A stretch of DNA of 64,000 bases from Oscillospiraceae bacterium (GCA_003538135.1 DPOR01000017.1:131606-195605), one strand, 5' to 3'; numbered from the stretch's first letter, positions 42,632-50,969 are shown. Program-made: numbers and translations. Notes: a model not told the origin generated them from the letters alone.

Positions 42632-43582
42632 TTATTTTTCTTCTTTTTTCTGCGCACGTGCGCGCTTGAGATTCTCTTCCCTTGAGCGGCGCTCAACCGT
42701 CTCATCGACCATAGCCTTCGCTATCATCTTCTTCGGGCTGTGCGTAAACGAAAGCACGACGGTCTGAATAAGAGCGAAAACGTTGGAGGCTATCCAGTAA
42801 ATACCGATACCGGCGGGGAACTGGAAGGTGAAGTAGAGCGAGAACAGGGGCATACCGAAGGTCATGCAGCCCATAGTCGGGTTCTTTGCCATTTCGGGAT
42901 TGTTCTTGCGCTGCTGGAGCATTGTAAAGAGGCTCGTGCCGAGAGAGGTGACGCCCGAGAGAATGGGGACAATCCAAAGAATTCCGGGCTCCTTTATCGA
43001 GGGTATCTTACCCAGCGGAATGCCGAGGAAGGTGAAGTTGAAGCTTGCGATACGCTCGATAATTCCCGCGCTCATGCCCTTTGAAAGGGCGAGGGGGCTG
43101 ATTTCATTGATATGGTTGATAACAAAAAGCTCTATTGTACGCAAATCCGTCTTTGCGTTGTAATCGGGGAGCGTTTTTGCTATTTCTGTCAGCGAGTTGA
43201 TTGTTGTTTCATCGAGGGCGAGTGCCCACTTGAGGGGGTGATAAATAACGCCGATAAGGCCGAAGATGATGACGAACTGGATAGCGAGCGGAAGGCAGCC
43301 CATGTTCATGGGGTTATGTCCCTCGCGCTGATAGAGAGCCTGTGTCTCCTCCTGTATCTTTTTCTGGTCGCCCTTGTACTTGGCGTTTATTCTGCGGATC
43401 TTGGGCTGAAGGCGCTGCGTCTTGACGGTACCCTTAGTCTGATAGATAGAAGTGGGGATCATAAGGAGTCTTGCGAAAAGGGTGAAGAGGATGAGTGCAA
43501 GACCGTAATTGTTAACAGCTTCGAATATGAATCTGAGAACATATCCGAACGGGATACCCAGTATTTCATAAATGGCGTCCAT
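42632..43582 (-). CDS. yidC: Membrane protein insertase YidC/Oxa1
   Basis: A 316-residue insertase with five or so transmembrane segments. It has the conserved GLALILFTLFARLLMIPTSI start, the cytosolic hairpin PKIRRINAKYKGDQKKIQEE, and IQFVIIFGLIGVIYHPL. The N-terminus lacks an obvious lipobox seen in many Gram-positive YidC proteins. The ATG overlaps the yidD stop (TAATG), so translation is coupled. Confidence 0.95.
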   Translation of the reverse strand: MDAIYEILGIPFGYVLRFIFEAVNNYGLALILFTLFARLLMIPTSIYQTKGTVKTQRLQPKIRRINAKYKGDQKKIQEETQALYQREGHNPMNMGCLPLAIQFVIIFGLIGVIYHPLKWALALDETTINSLTEIAKTLPDYNAKTDLRTIELFVINHINEISPLALSKGMSAGIIERIASFNFTFLGIPLGKIPSIKEPGILWIVPILSGVTSLGTSLFTMLQQRKNNPEMAKNPTMGCMTFGMPLFSLYFTFQFPAGIGIYWIASNVFALIQTVVLSFTHSPKKMIAKAMVDETVERRSREENLKRARAQKKEEK

Positions 43583-43830
43583 TATTTGTGAGTCCTCCGG
43601 TTGGATTTTTTGTCCCTCTTGGGAGGGACGGGATCATAACCGCCGGGGAATAGGATATTGCAGCGAAGAAGTCTGGCAACAGTCAGCAGAGAGCCTTTGA
43701 AGGCTCCGTGTATTTCAAGAGCCTCTATCGCATACTGAGAGCAGGTCGGATAATACCTGCACATATCGGGCAGCTGCGGTGAGATATGCTTTCTGTAAAA
43801 CTGAATAAGTTTTATCAGTATTTCCTTCAT
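43582..43830 (-). CDS. yidD: Membrane protein insertion efficiency factor YidD
   Basis: An 82-residue small protein that helps YidC-dependent insertion. The signature is YRKHISPQLPDMCRYYPTCS followed by QYAIEALEIHGAFKG and CNILFPGGYDPVP, with three Cys. The ATG at 43830 starts MKEILIKLIQFY right after the rnpA stop; a longer open frame upstream is antisense-like noise over rnpA. It ends with a basic tail. Confidence 0.93.
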   Translation of the reverse strand: MKEILIKLIQFYRKHISPQLPDMCRYYPTCSQYAIEALEIHGAFKGSLLTVARLLRCNILFPGGYDPVPPKRDKKSNRRTHK

Positions 43831-43832
43831 TT

Positions 43833-44204
43833 TCACTTCACAACTTTCACTCCTGCAGATATACCGATAACACCCAAGGCTTCCAGCTGTTTGCGCATGA
43901 CCCGCTCGATATCGGTGCTCTTGCGGGAGACCGTCCTGTGGCGGGCGACAAATACAATGTCCCATCCCCCGCAGCACTCGCCTTCGAGCTGCCGGAACGC
44001 CGCGCGTATTATTCGGCGGCACCGGTTGCGCTCCACCGCATTGCCGAGCTTTTTGCCGGTGGTTATCCCGATGCGCATGACGCCGTAACGGTTTTTGAGC
44101 GCATATGTGACAAGCACCGGGTCAGCGGCTGATTTGCCGCGCCCGTAAGTCCTGCGAAAATCGCTGTTAAGCTTGAGCGTTTGATATTCTGCCAAAGCAA
44201 TCAA
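43833..44204 (-). CDS. rnpA: Ribonuclease P protein component RnpA
   Basis: A 123-residue basic protein that binds RNase P RNA for tRNA 5' maturation. The central RNR motif is GNAVERNRCRRIIRAAFR; LKLNSDFRRTYGRGKS opens the fold and WDIVFVARH is the conserved strand. The start is uncertain: TTG at 44204 lies right against GGATGG, while TTG at 44195 is 10 bases away and equally plausible. It follows rpmH by 54 bases. Confidence 0.93.
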   Translation of the reverse strand: MIALAEYQTLKLNSDFRRTYGRGKSAADPVLVTYALKNRYGVMRIGITTGKKLGNAVERNRCRRIIRAAFRQLEGECCGGWDIVFVARHRTVSRKSTDIERVMRKQLEALGVIGISAGVKVVK

Positions 44205-44258
44205 TCCATCCGTGGCAATAATCCGCTCGACCTGTCATTCGACCGTTTAAAAGGCCGA

Positions 44259-44393
44259 TCAATAGGTGAGCTGCTTTCTTCCCTTCGCTCTGCGGCGAGA
44301 AAGAACCTTGCGTCCGTTTCTGTCGGACATTCTCTTGCGGAAGCCGTGCTCCTTCTTACGGTGCAGCTTCTTGGGCTGGTAAGTTCTTTTCAT
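44259..44393 (-). CDS. rpmH: 50S ribosomal protein L34
   Basis: A 44-residue, highly basic ribosomal protein: MKRTYQPKKLHRKKEHGFRK at the start and RRRAKGRKQLTY at the end. The ATG at 44393 lies 8 bases after GGAGG. It is the first gene of the conserved cluster, divergent from dnaA as is typical of Firmicutes chromosomes. Confidence 0.97.
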   Translation of the reverse strand: MKRTYQPKKLHRKKEHGFRKRMSDRNGRKVLSRRRAKGRKQLTY

Positions 44394-44513
44394 TTGCGGT
44401 AACCTCCGTTTCACAGGATATTAGTCACCGGCGGGCGCTTTGGTGGCACTCGTACCGCCGTGATCTTATTGCAGAAGCGGGTAAAGCTACTTCGCCTACC
44501 CTTGCAAGCTACT

Positions 44514-44543
44514 ATTATATATCATACTTCACATCAATGTCAA
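44514..44543 (-). promoter_or_regulatory. rpmH promoter
   Basis: TTGACA (44538-44543) and TATAAT (44514-44519) on the minus strand are spaced 18 bases apart; the leader is about 115 bases. Confidence 0.8.
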
Positions 44544-44575
44544 TCATTTTTTTGCGTCCTTGTGCAAACTGCTTG

Positions 44576-44604
44576 TTGAAAAAAAGGGCTTTTTATGATA
44601 TACT
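44576..44604 (+). promoter_or_regulatory. dnaA promoter
   Basis: TTGAAA (44576-44581) and TATACT (44599-44604) are spaced 17 bases apart, with a TGA extended -10. I looked for DnaA boxes (TTATCCACA or TTATNCACA) in the 44394-44644 gap and found none. Confidence 0.75.
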
Positions 44605-44644
44605 TTATCCTATTATAAAGCATTATGATGGGGGAAGTTCATTA

Positions 44645-45982
44645 ATGGATTCATTCAACGAGCTGTGGCAGGTTGTTTCCGACTACCTCAAGCAGACAAA
44701 TTCGGAATCTATCTACAACGTCTGGTTCAGCGAGCTTGAGCCTATAAGCTTCGACGGAAGCCGCGCCGTGCTCATGACAACAGCGGAGTTCAAGCGCCGC
44801 ATTTTGGCGCAGAAGTTCGGCGGCACTCTTCACAGCGCCTTCTTAAACGCGCTCGGTCTTGACGTGGACGTTGAATTTATAGCGCCCGGAGAGGGCTATT
44901 CGCAGCCCGACTCCATGAGCTCTGCGGACAGCTACTCGGAGATAGACGGAGGCAAACGCGCATCGAATTATTTTGAAAACACCTTTGACACCTTCGTTGT
45001 CGGCGCATCAAACAAGTTCGCCCATGCGGCGGCTCAGGCTGTCGCGGCGAATCCCGGCAAGGCGTATAACCCGCTGTTCATCTACGGCAACTCGGGGCTC
45101 GGCAAGACGCATCTGCTCAACGCCATATGCCACGAGATAAAGAAAAACGACCCGTCGATGAAGATAGTTTTGACCGACGGCGAGGAATTCACCAACGAGT
45201 TCATCGAGGCGCTCAATCACCGCACGACTACAGAGTTCCAGAACAAATACCGCAAGGTCGACGTTCTTTTGATGGATGACGTTCAGTTTATCGCCAGCAA
45301 GGAGCGCACGCAGGAGGAATTTTTCCACACCTTCAACGCTCTGACGCAGGACGGCAAGCAGATCGTCCTCTCGTCCGACCGTCCGCCCAAGGATATGCCT
45401 CAGCTTGAGGACAGAATGCGCACCCGCTTCGAGTGGGGTCTGCTCGCCGACGTTCAGCCGCCGGATCTTGAGACGCGTATGCTCATAGTCAAGCGCAAGG
45501 CCGACGCGCTCAATTTTGACATAAGCGATGACGTCATAGAATACATAGCGCAAAAGCTCAAGAACAATATCCGCCAGCTCGAGAGCGCGGTCAAGAAGAT
45601 GCAGGCCTATGTTCAGATTCAGGGCGCAAACGTCAACACCGCCACCGCTCAGCAGGCGATAAGAGATATTCTCAGCGACAACAAGCCCATACCCGTTGTC
45701 GTTGACAAGATAATTACGGAAGTCGCGCGCACCTACGGCGCAAATCCCGAGGATCTTCGTTCGAAGAAAAAGGATGCGCAGACTTCAAAGTACCGCCAGA
45801 TCTCGATGTACATCGTGCGCGAGGTCACCGGCCTCTCGGCCAAGGCTATCGGCGCGGAGTTCGGCGGCAGGCACTATTCGACGGTGCTCTATGCTCTCGA
45901 CGAAATAAAGAAAGAGAGCGACACCGACTCTACGCTCAGGACAACCATCAACGACATTATAAAGAACGTTCAGGAGAACTGA
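44645..45982 (+). CDS. dnaA: Chromosomal replication initiator DnaA
   Basis: A 445-residue initiator. Domain I opens with FNELWQVVSDYLKQTNSESI. The AAA+ core has Walker A GNSGLGKTHLLNA (~152), Walker B VLLMDDVQFIA, and SSDRPPKDMPQLEDRMRTRF. Domain IV carries the DnaA-box signature AKAIGAEFGGRHYSTVLYAL near the C-terminus. ATG at 44645 follows GGGGGAAG. Downstream is not dnaN but an ANTAR gene and dapF, an unusual neighbourhood. Confidence 0.97.
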   Translation: MDSFNELWQVVSDYLKQTNSESIYNVWFSELEPISFDGSRAVLMTTAEFKRRILAQKFGGTLHSAFLNALGLDVDVEFIAPGEGYSQPDSMSSADSYSEIDGGKRASNYFENTFDTFVVGASNKFAHAAAQAVAANPGKAYNPLFIYGNSGLGKTHLLNAICHEIKKNDPSMKIVLTDGEEFTNEFIEALNHRTTTEFQNKYRKVDVLLMDDVQFIASKERTQEEFFHTFNALTQDGKQIVLSSDRPPKDMPQLEDRMRTRFEWGLLADVQPPDLETRMLIVKRKADALNFDISDDVIEYIAQKLKNNIRQLESAVKKMQAYVQIQGANVNTATAQQAIRDILSDNKPIPVVVDKIITEVARTYGANPEDLRSKKKDAQTSKYRQISMYIVREVTGLSAKAIGAEFGGRHYSTVLYALDEIKKESDTDSTLRTTINDIIKNVQEN

Positions 45983-46022
45983 TTTTCAAAGCATAGGTCG
46001 CACCTCGGGGGAGGGATAAACG

Positions 46023-46562
46023 GTGCGCGATATTATTATAGCTTCGCCGTCCGACAAGGTACGCGCTCAGCTGCGCGGCTTCGTCGCGGATATGGGAATA
46101 ATGGGCGTCATTGAGTGTCGCTCTGCCTCGCAGACTCTCGATTTTGTCAGGCGTCTCCCCGCCGCTATAATAATCTGCCAGCGTCTGACCGATATGGCGC
46201 CCGCCGCCATGCTCCGTCTGCTTCCTCCCGGTGCGGATATGATTCTGCTCATATCCTCCGCTCAGTCTCCGCTTTTCGGCATGAGCAACGTTCAGTGCAT
46301 GACCCTGCCCATCTCGCGTCCCGAGCTGCGAAGCTGCATAGAAAAGCTTCTTCGTTCCTCGTCCGAGTCGCGCATACGCTCAAACGGGCAGCGCAATACG
46401 GCGGATCAGGAGATAATCGACAAGGCAAAACATTTATATATGAAGGTAAACGGTGTGTCCGAAGAGGATGCATACGCATATATTAGAAGAAGGAGCATGA
46501 ACGAGAGCAGTTCGATAACCGCAACCGCCCGTCACGTTCTCAGCGAGCTCGCTAATATATAA
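46023..46562 (+). CDS. ANTAR-domain regulator with degenerate receiver domain
   Basis: A 179-residue protein started by GTG after GGGGGAGGG. Residues 1-~115 resemble a response-regulator receiver (RDIIIASPSDKVRAQLRGFV) but lack the clear acidic pocket and phospho-acceptor Asp. Residues ~125-179 are an ANTAR RNA-binding domain (IIDKAKHLYMKVNGVSEEDA then YAYIRRRSM). ANTAR proteins bind tandem hexanucleotide-loop hairpins and act as antiterminators. No sensor kinase is nearby and no obvious paired ANTAR hairpins were identified. It is first of a gene run that continues with dapF. Confidence 0.87.
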   Translation: MRDIIIASPSDKVRAQLRGFVADMGIMGVIECRSASQTLDFVRRLPAAIIICQRLTDMAPAAMLRLLPPGADMILLISSAQSPLFGMSNVQCMTLPISRPELRSCIEKLLRSSSESRIRSNGQRNTADQEIIDKAKHLYMKVNGVSEEDAYAYIRRRSMNESSSITATARHVLSELANI

Positions 46563-46580
46563 ATGAAAAGGGTCTTGTGA

Positions 46581-47432
46581 ATGAAATTCGCCAAAATGCA
46601 GGGCACGGGCAACGACTACATATACGTCAACTGCTTTGAGGAGACCGTTTTTGACCCGCCCGCTGCGGCGAAATTTTTAAGTGACCGCCACTTCGGCGTA
46701 GGCTCGGACGGGCTTGTGCTCATAGAACCGTCCGACAGAGCGGATTTCAAAATGGATATCTACAATTCCGACGGGTCGCGAGCGAGGATGTGCGGAAACG
46801 CCGCACGCTGCGTCGCAAAATATGTCTGCGACAACGGCTTGACCGACAAAAGCCTTATCTCGTTAGAGACTCCCGGCGGAATAAAATATATAGATATATA
46901 TAAAGAAAACGGCAAGGTCGTTTCGGCGCGGGTAAACATGGGCGCGCCCATACTGAAAAGTCGGGATATCCCCGCTCTTTTTGACTCGGACACCGTTATA
47001 GACCTGCCGCTCAAAGTCGGCGCAAAGTCTTATCGCATCACCTGCCTGTCGATGGGCAACCCGCACTGCGTGATTTTTTCGAATGACGCAGACTCCGTAA
47101 ATATTCAAAAAACAGGCCCCGAATTTGAAAATCATCCGGCCTTTCCGGACAGGATAAATACGGAGTTTGTTCAGCCGCTTTCCGGCTCCCGCATAAAAAT
47201 GCGCGTATGGGAGCGCGGCGCGGGCGAGACTCTCTCCTGCGGCACGGGCGCGTGCGCGGCGGCGGCAGCCTGCATTCTCAACGGTTATTGCAAGCGCGAT
47301 ACGGATATCACCGTCACCCTTCGCGGAGGAGAGCTCTTGATCAACTGGAGCGCCGACGGGGCCGTTTATCTGACGGGGCCCGCCGCGACCGTCTTTACGG
47401 GCGAAATTGCCTGCTGCGGAGGCGCCCGATGA
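46581..47432 (+). CDS. dapF: Diaminopimelate epimerase DapF
   Basis: Converts LL- to meso-diaminopimelate for lysine and peptidoglycan. The 283-residue length is typical. The two active-site Cys are in SRARMCGNAARCVAKY (~72) and LSCGTGACAAAAACIL (~220). FAKMQGTGNDYIYVN opens the protein. The gene overlaps dapL by 4 bases. Confidence 0.96.
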   Translation: MKFAKMQGTGNDYIYVNCFEETVFDPPAAAKFLSDRHFGVGSDGLVLIEPSDRADFKMDIYNSDGSRARMCGNAARCVAKYVCDNGLTDKSLISLETPGGIKYIDIYKENGKVVSARVNMGAPILKSRDIPALFDSDTVIDLPLKVGAKSYRITCLSMGNPHCVIFSNDADSVNIQKTGPEFENHPAFPDRINTEFVQPLSGSRIKMRVWERGAGETLSCGTGACAAAAACILNGYCKRDTDITVTLRGGELLINWSADGAVYLTGPAATVFTGEIACCGGAR

Positions 47433-48643
47433 TGATAAACCGCAACTTCTTAAAGCTCCGCCAAAGCTACCTTTTCTCGTCAATGAGCCGCAAGATAGGC
47501 GAATACAGAGCGGCTCACCCCGAAGCCGATATAATCGACCTCGGCATAGGCGATGTCTCGCGTCCCCTGCCCTTCGAGTGCATAAAAGCCATGCGCTCGG
47601 CGGTTGACGAGATGGCGGACGCCGACACATTCAGAGGCTATCCGCCCGAACGCGGCTACGGCTTTCTTACAGACAAGATATTGGAATACGATTTTGCCGC
47701 GCGCGGGGTGACGCTCGACAGAGACGAAATCTTCGTCAGCGACGGCGCAAAGAGCGACACGGGCAGCATAGGCGATATCTTTTCGCCTGAATGCAGGGTC
47801 GCCGTCTGCGATCCCGTCTACCCCGTCTACGCCGACGCGAATGTGCTCGCGGGCAGGGGCGGCGAAAGGCTCGAAAACGGAAGCTTTTCAAAATTAGTGT
47901 ATCTCGACTGCACTGCGGACAGAGGGTTCATCCCTCCCCTGCCGAAGCAGGAGGTCGATATCATATATCTCTGTTCCCCGAACAATCCCACGGGGGCGGC
48001 GATGAACAAAAATCAGCTGAAGCTCTGGGTCGATTGGGCGAGGGAGCACGGCAGCGTCATTCTCTTTGACGCCGCATATGAGGCGTTCATAACGGACGGC
48101 GACATTCCTCACAGCATTTTCGAGCTTGACGGCGCAAAGGAATGTGCAATCGAGTTTCGCAGCTTCTCGAAAACCGCGGGTTTCACCGGAGTGCGCTGCG
48201 CCTATACGGTGATACCGCGCGAGCTCACCCGCGACGGGGTCAGCCTGAACGCTCTCTGGACGCGCAGGCAGGCGACGCGCTTTAACGGCGTGTCCTACAT
48301 CACTCAGCGAGCCGCCGAGGCAGTCTATTCGGACGAAGGCAGGCGGCAGATAAAAGAAAATATAAGCTGCTGTCTCGGCAACGCAAAAGCAGTTGCGGAC
48401 GGACTCAAAAGCGTCGGAATCCGCTGCTTCGGCGGCAGAAATTCGCCGTATATCTGGTTCGAAGTGCCGAACGGGCTTACCTCGTGGCAGATGTTTGACA
48501 GACTTTTAAGCTCTGCGCAGGTGATCGGAACGCCGGGCTCGGGCTTCGGCAGAATGGGCGAGGGATATTTTCGTCTGACCGCATTCGCAGAACCCGAACG
48601 CACGCTCGAAGCAGTCAAAAGAATAAAAAACGGTCTTGGCTAA
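47429..48643 (+). CDS. dapL: LL-diaminopimelate aminotransferase DapL
   Basis: A 404-residue PLP aminotransferase making LL-diaminopimelate directly from tetrahydrodipicolinate, bypassing the acyl pathways. IIDLGIGDVSRPLP, DGAKSDTGSI, LCSPNNPTGAA and the PLP Lys in FRSFSKTAGFTGVRCAY identify the family. The product feeds dapF, its overlapping upstream partner. GGAGG lies 6 bases before the ATG at 47429; the second in-frame ATG at 47432 is also possible. Confidence 0.94.
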   Translation: MMINRNFLKLRQSYLFSSMSRKIGEYRAAHPEADIIDLGIGDVSRPLPFECIKAMRSAVDEMADADTFRGYPPERGYGFLTDKILEYDFAARGVTLDRDEIFVSDGAKSDTGSIGDIFSPECRVAVCDPVYPVYADANVLAGRGGERLENGSFSKLVYLDCTADRGFIPPLPKQEVDIIYLCSPNNPTGAAMNKNQLKLWVDWAREHGSVILFDAAYEAFITDGDIPHSIFELDGAKECAIEFRSFSKTAGFTGVRCAYTVIPRELTRDGVSLNALWTRRQATRFNGVSYITQRAAEAVYSDEGRRQIKENISCCLGNAKAVADGLKSVGIRCFGGRNSPYIWFEVPNGLTSWQMFDRLLSSAQVIGTPGSGFGRMGEGYFRLTAFAEPERTLEAVKRIKNGLG

Positions 48644-48662
48644 GACCGCACGGAGGATAAAA

Positions 48663-49610
48663 ATGGACATTTTTTCAAGAATAAACAAGGGACTCAAAAA
48701 GACCCGCGAGAATATGTCGGGAGCTATCGACTCTATGCTCCACGGCAAGACGGAGATTGACGACGATTTCTATGACGAGCTCGAAGAGATACTCGTCATG
48801 GGCGACGTCGGCTGCATGACCGCGTCGGAGATAGTCGAGAAGCTGCGCGAGCGCGTCGCAAAAAAGCATCTGCGCAAGCCCGAGGCGGTCAAGAACGAGA
48901 TAAAGGAGATTGTCGCCGAGATGCTCGAGGGCGGCGAGGAGATGAGCCTTATTACTCTCCCCTCCGTCATTCTTGTTATCGGCGTCAACGGCGTGGGCAA
49001 GACCACTTCGATAGGCAAGCTCGCCGCAATGTACAAAAACGAGGGAAAAAAAGTTATCCTCGCCGCGGCGGACACGTTCAGAGCCGCCGCCATAGAGCAG
49101 CTTGAGGAATGGGCGAACCGCGCGGGAGTCGAGATAGTCAAGCACCGCGAGGGCGCGGATCCCGCAGCCGTTATATATGATACTATACAGGCCGGCAAGG
49201 CGAGAAATGCGGACATAATAATCTGCGACACCGCCGGCAGACTTCACAACAAGAAGAACCTCATGGAGGAGCTTGCGAAGATATACCGCGTCATAGACCG
49301 CGAGCTGCCCTACAGCGATCGCGAGAGTCTTCTCGTGCTCGACGCGACGACCGGTCAAAACGCAGTCAATCAGGCGAAGGAGTTTAAAAACGTCGCCGAA
49401 ATAACGGGAATAATCCTGACAAAGCTTGACGGCACCGCGAAGGGCGGCGTTGTGCTCAACATCAAAAACGAATTGGGCGTGCCCGTCAAGTTCATCGGCG
49501 TAGGCGAAAAGGTGGACGACCTGCGCCCGTTCAACGCCCGCGCATTTGCCGAGGGTCTGTTTGACGCAGAGCCGGCAGAAGATGAGGAAGAGGAGAAAGA
49601 GGACAAGTAA
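48663..49610 (+). CDS. ftsY: Signal recognition particle receptor FtsY
   Basis: A 315-residue GTPase that docks SRP-ribosome complexes at the membrane. The NG domain is complete: VIGVNGVGKTTSIGKLA (~104), AAADTFRAAAIEQLEEWA, CDTAGRLHNKKNLM and TKLDGTAKGG. The acidic A domain is almost absent, as in many Firmicutes; instead the C-terminus is a short acidic tail (EDEEEEKEDK). GGAGG lies 6 bases before the ATG. It overlaps rdgB at TAATG. Confidence 0.96.
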   Translation: MDIFSRINKGLKKTRENMSGAIDSMLHGKTEIDDDFYDELEEILVMGDVGCMTASEIVEKLRERVAKKHLRKPEAVKNEIKEIVAEMLEGGEEMSLITLPSVILVIGVNGVGKTTSIGKLAAMYKNEGKKVILAAADTFRAAAIEQLEEWANRAGVEIVKHREGADPAAVIYDTIQAGKARNADIIICDTAGRLHNKKNLMEELAKIYRVIDRELPYSDRESLLVLDATTGQNAVNQAKEFKNVAEITGIILTKLDGTAKGGVVLNIKNELGVPVKFIGVGEKVDDLRPFNARAFAEGLFDAEPAEDEEEEKEDK

Positions 49611-50206
49611 TGGATTTTCTCATAGCTACGCACAACATGAAAAAACGCGCCGAGCTTGAGCGCATATTGAAGCCGATAGGCGTGCGCGTTCTGCTCGCCG
49701 AGGAGGCGGGAGTCGAGCTGACCGACGTCGAGGAGACGGGGGTCACGTTCGAAGAGAACGCATTTCTGAAGGCCGACAGCGGCTGCAAAGAGAGCGGTAT
49801 GCCCTGCATAGCCGATGACTCGGGGCTTGCCGTTGATGCGCTCGACGGCGCGCCGGGAGTGTATTCCGCAAGATATGCGGGCGAGCACGGAAATGACGAA
49901 AAGAACAATGAGCTGCTGCTCGAAAATTTATCCGATGTCCCTGCGGACAGGCGCACCGCGCGCTTCGTCTCGACTGTCTGCTGCTGTTTTCCCGACGGCA
50001 GGCACATGACCGTGCGCGGCGAGTGCGAGGGCAAAATCGCCTTCGAGCCCAAAGGTGAGGGCGGCTTCGGCTACGACCCGCTGTTTTTGCCCGATGAGTT
50101 TCCCGGCAAGACGATGGCGCAGCTCACTGCAGAAGAAAAAGACAGCATCAGCCACAGAGGCAAGGCGTTGAGACTCCTTGCGAAAAAACTGGAGGAAATT
50201 ATATGA
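49610..50206 (+). CDS. rdgB: XTP/dITP pyrophosphatase (RdgB/HAM1)
   Basis: A 198-residue housecleaning enzyme that hydrolyses non-canonical purine triphosphates. ATHNMKKRAELERI (substrate loop), IADDSGLAVDALDGAPGVYS followed by ARYAG, and GGFGYDPLF are conserved. Start and stop overlap neighbours on both sides (TAATG with ftsY, ATGA with yhbY), so translation is coupled. Confidence 0.96.
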   Translation: MDFLIATHNMKKRAELERILKPIGVRVLLAEEAGVELTDVEETGVTFEENAFLKADSGCKESGMPCIADDSGLAVDALDGAPGVYSARYAGEHGNDEKNNELLLENLSDVPADRRTARFVSTVCCCFPDGRHMTVRGECEGKIAFEPKGEGGFGYDPLFLPDEFPGKTMAQLTAEEKDSISHRGKALRLLAKKLEEII

Positions 50207-50634
50207 CAAGCAAAGAGAGAGCCGCGCTGCGCGCGCAGGCAAATTCGCTCGAGCCGCTGTTTCAGGTCGGCAAGGGCGGCGTCAATGACGCGCTGATAGT
50301 CCAGACGCTCGACGCGTTCCGCTCCCGCGAGCTGCTCAAGCTCAAGGTTCTGCTCGAAACCGCGCCGAAAGCCCCGCGCGAAATCGCAGAAGAAATAGCC
50401 GCCAAGACTCAGTCCGAGGTCGTTCAGGTCGTCGGCGGGAGCCTTATATTCTTCAAAGAGAATCCGGAGCTGCACGAGCCCAAGGACAAGAAGAAAAAGA
50501 CCGTGACCGGCACGAAGAATCCGAACCGTCCGTCGGTGCGCAAAAAGATACACGAAAAGAAGCTCGCCGAGGAGAGAAAGACCGCGGCGCGCCGCAAGGC
50601 GGAACGCAATTTCAGGCGAAAAGGCGACGTTTAA
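50203..50634 (+). CDS. yhbY: YhbY-family CRM-domain RNA-binding protein
   Basis: A 143-residue protein. The CRM domain (residues ~1-95) has KERAALRAQANSLEPLFQVG and KGGVNDALIVQTLDAFRSRE, and binds 50S precursors in Escherichia coli. A very basic tail of ~45 residues (KKKKTVTGTKNPNRPSVRKK onward) extends it beyond the usual ~97 residues. It is the last gene of the run, before a terminator. Confidence 0.93.
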   Translation: MTSKERAALRAQANSLEPLFQVGKGGVNDALIVQTLDAFRSRELLKLKVLLETAPKAPREIAEEIAAKTQSEVVQVVGGSLIFFKENPELHEPKDKKKKTVTGTKNPNRPSVRKKIHEKKLAEERKTAARRKAERNFRRKGDV

Positions 50635-50659
50635 GCAAGAATTTTAAGTCAATCGGTTC

Positions 50660-50688
50660 AAAAGCAGGCGTTTTTTGCCTGCTTTTTT
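50660..50688 (+). terminator. yhbY terminator
   Basis: AAAAGCAGGC / GCCTGCTTTTTT with a GTTTTTT loop. Confidence 0.92.
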
Positions 50689-50728
50689 GTGCATCGGGAC
50701 AAATTGCATATTTTTTCATAAAAGCCTA

Positions 50729-50758
50729 TTGACAGCGTAGGCATAAGGGGATTATAAT
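50729..50758 (+). promoter_or_regulatory. met operon promoter
   Basis: TTGACA (50729-50734) and TATAAT (50753-50758) are spaced 18 bases apart. Transcription would start near 50765, giving a ~330-base leader before metQ. Confidence 0.88.
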
Positions 50759-50792
50759 ACAGTCACAAGATACCGAGACGGGAGGAAGCGTC

Positions 50793-50894
50793 ATGAAAAA
50801 GCTCAACGGCATTATGATGATGGAAATGTGCATGTTCTCCATGCGCATGTATATGCCCATGTCTTTTTCCGACGAGCTTCCGTCAAACGAATAA
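50793..50894 (+). CDS. Methionine-rich leader peptide (candidate attenuator sensor)
   Basis: A 33-codon ORF with a strong GGGAGGAAG ribosome site. Ten of its 33 residues are Met; nine fall within residues 8-23 (MMMEMCMFSMRMYMPM). It lies between a consensus promoter and an intrinsic terminator (50915-50950) upstream of metQ-metN-metI. Such run-on of one amino acid is the hallmark of leader peptides that sense charging of the cognate tRNA. The ribosome site lies in the loop of a small GACG/CGTC hairpin (50777-50792). It could alternatively be a metal-binding micro-protein (MxM pattern), which the attenuator geometry makes less likely. Confidence 0.85.
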   Translation: MKKLNGIMMMEMCMFSMRMYMPMSFSDELPSNE

Positions 50895-50936
50895 ATCTGA
50901 TATATGCAGAAATTCGGGGAGCTTCGAAGGAAGTTT
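50874..50936 (+). promoter_or_regulatory. Predicted antiterminator pairing in the met leader
   Basis: GAGCTTCC (50874-50881, end of the leader ORF) can pair over 8 bp, including two G-U, with GGAAGTTT (50929-50936), which is most of the terminator right arm. Pairing would dismantle the terminator. A ribosome stopped at the last Met codon (50859) leaves 50874-50881 just free, while one at the stop codon (50892) covers it. The same GCTTCC can pair with GGAAGC of the ribosome site (50784-50789). Confidence 0.6.
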
Positions 50937-50950
50937 CCCGTTTTTTATTT
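50915..50950 (+). terminator. Intrinsic terminator (attenuator) upstream of metQ
   Basis: An 11-bp stem CGGGGAGCTTC / GAAGTTTCCCG with a GAAG loop is followed by TTTTTTATTT. It is located before, not after, the structural genes. Confidence 0.9.
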
Positions 50951-50969
50951 GCATTGAGGAGGAATAAAT

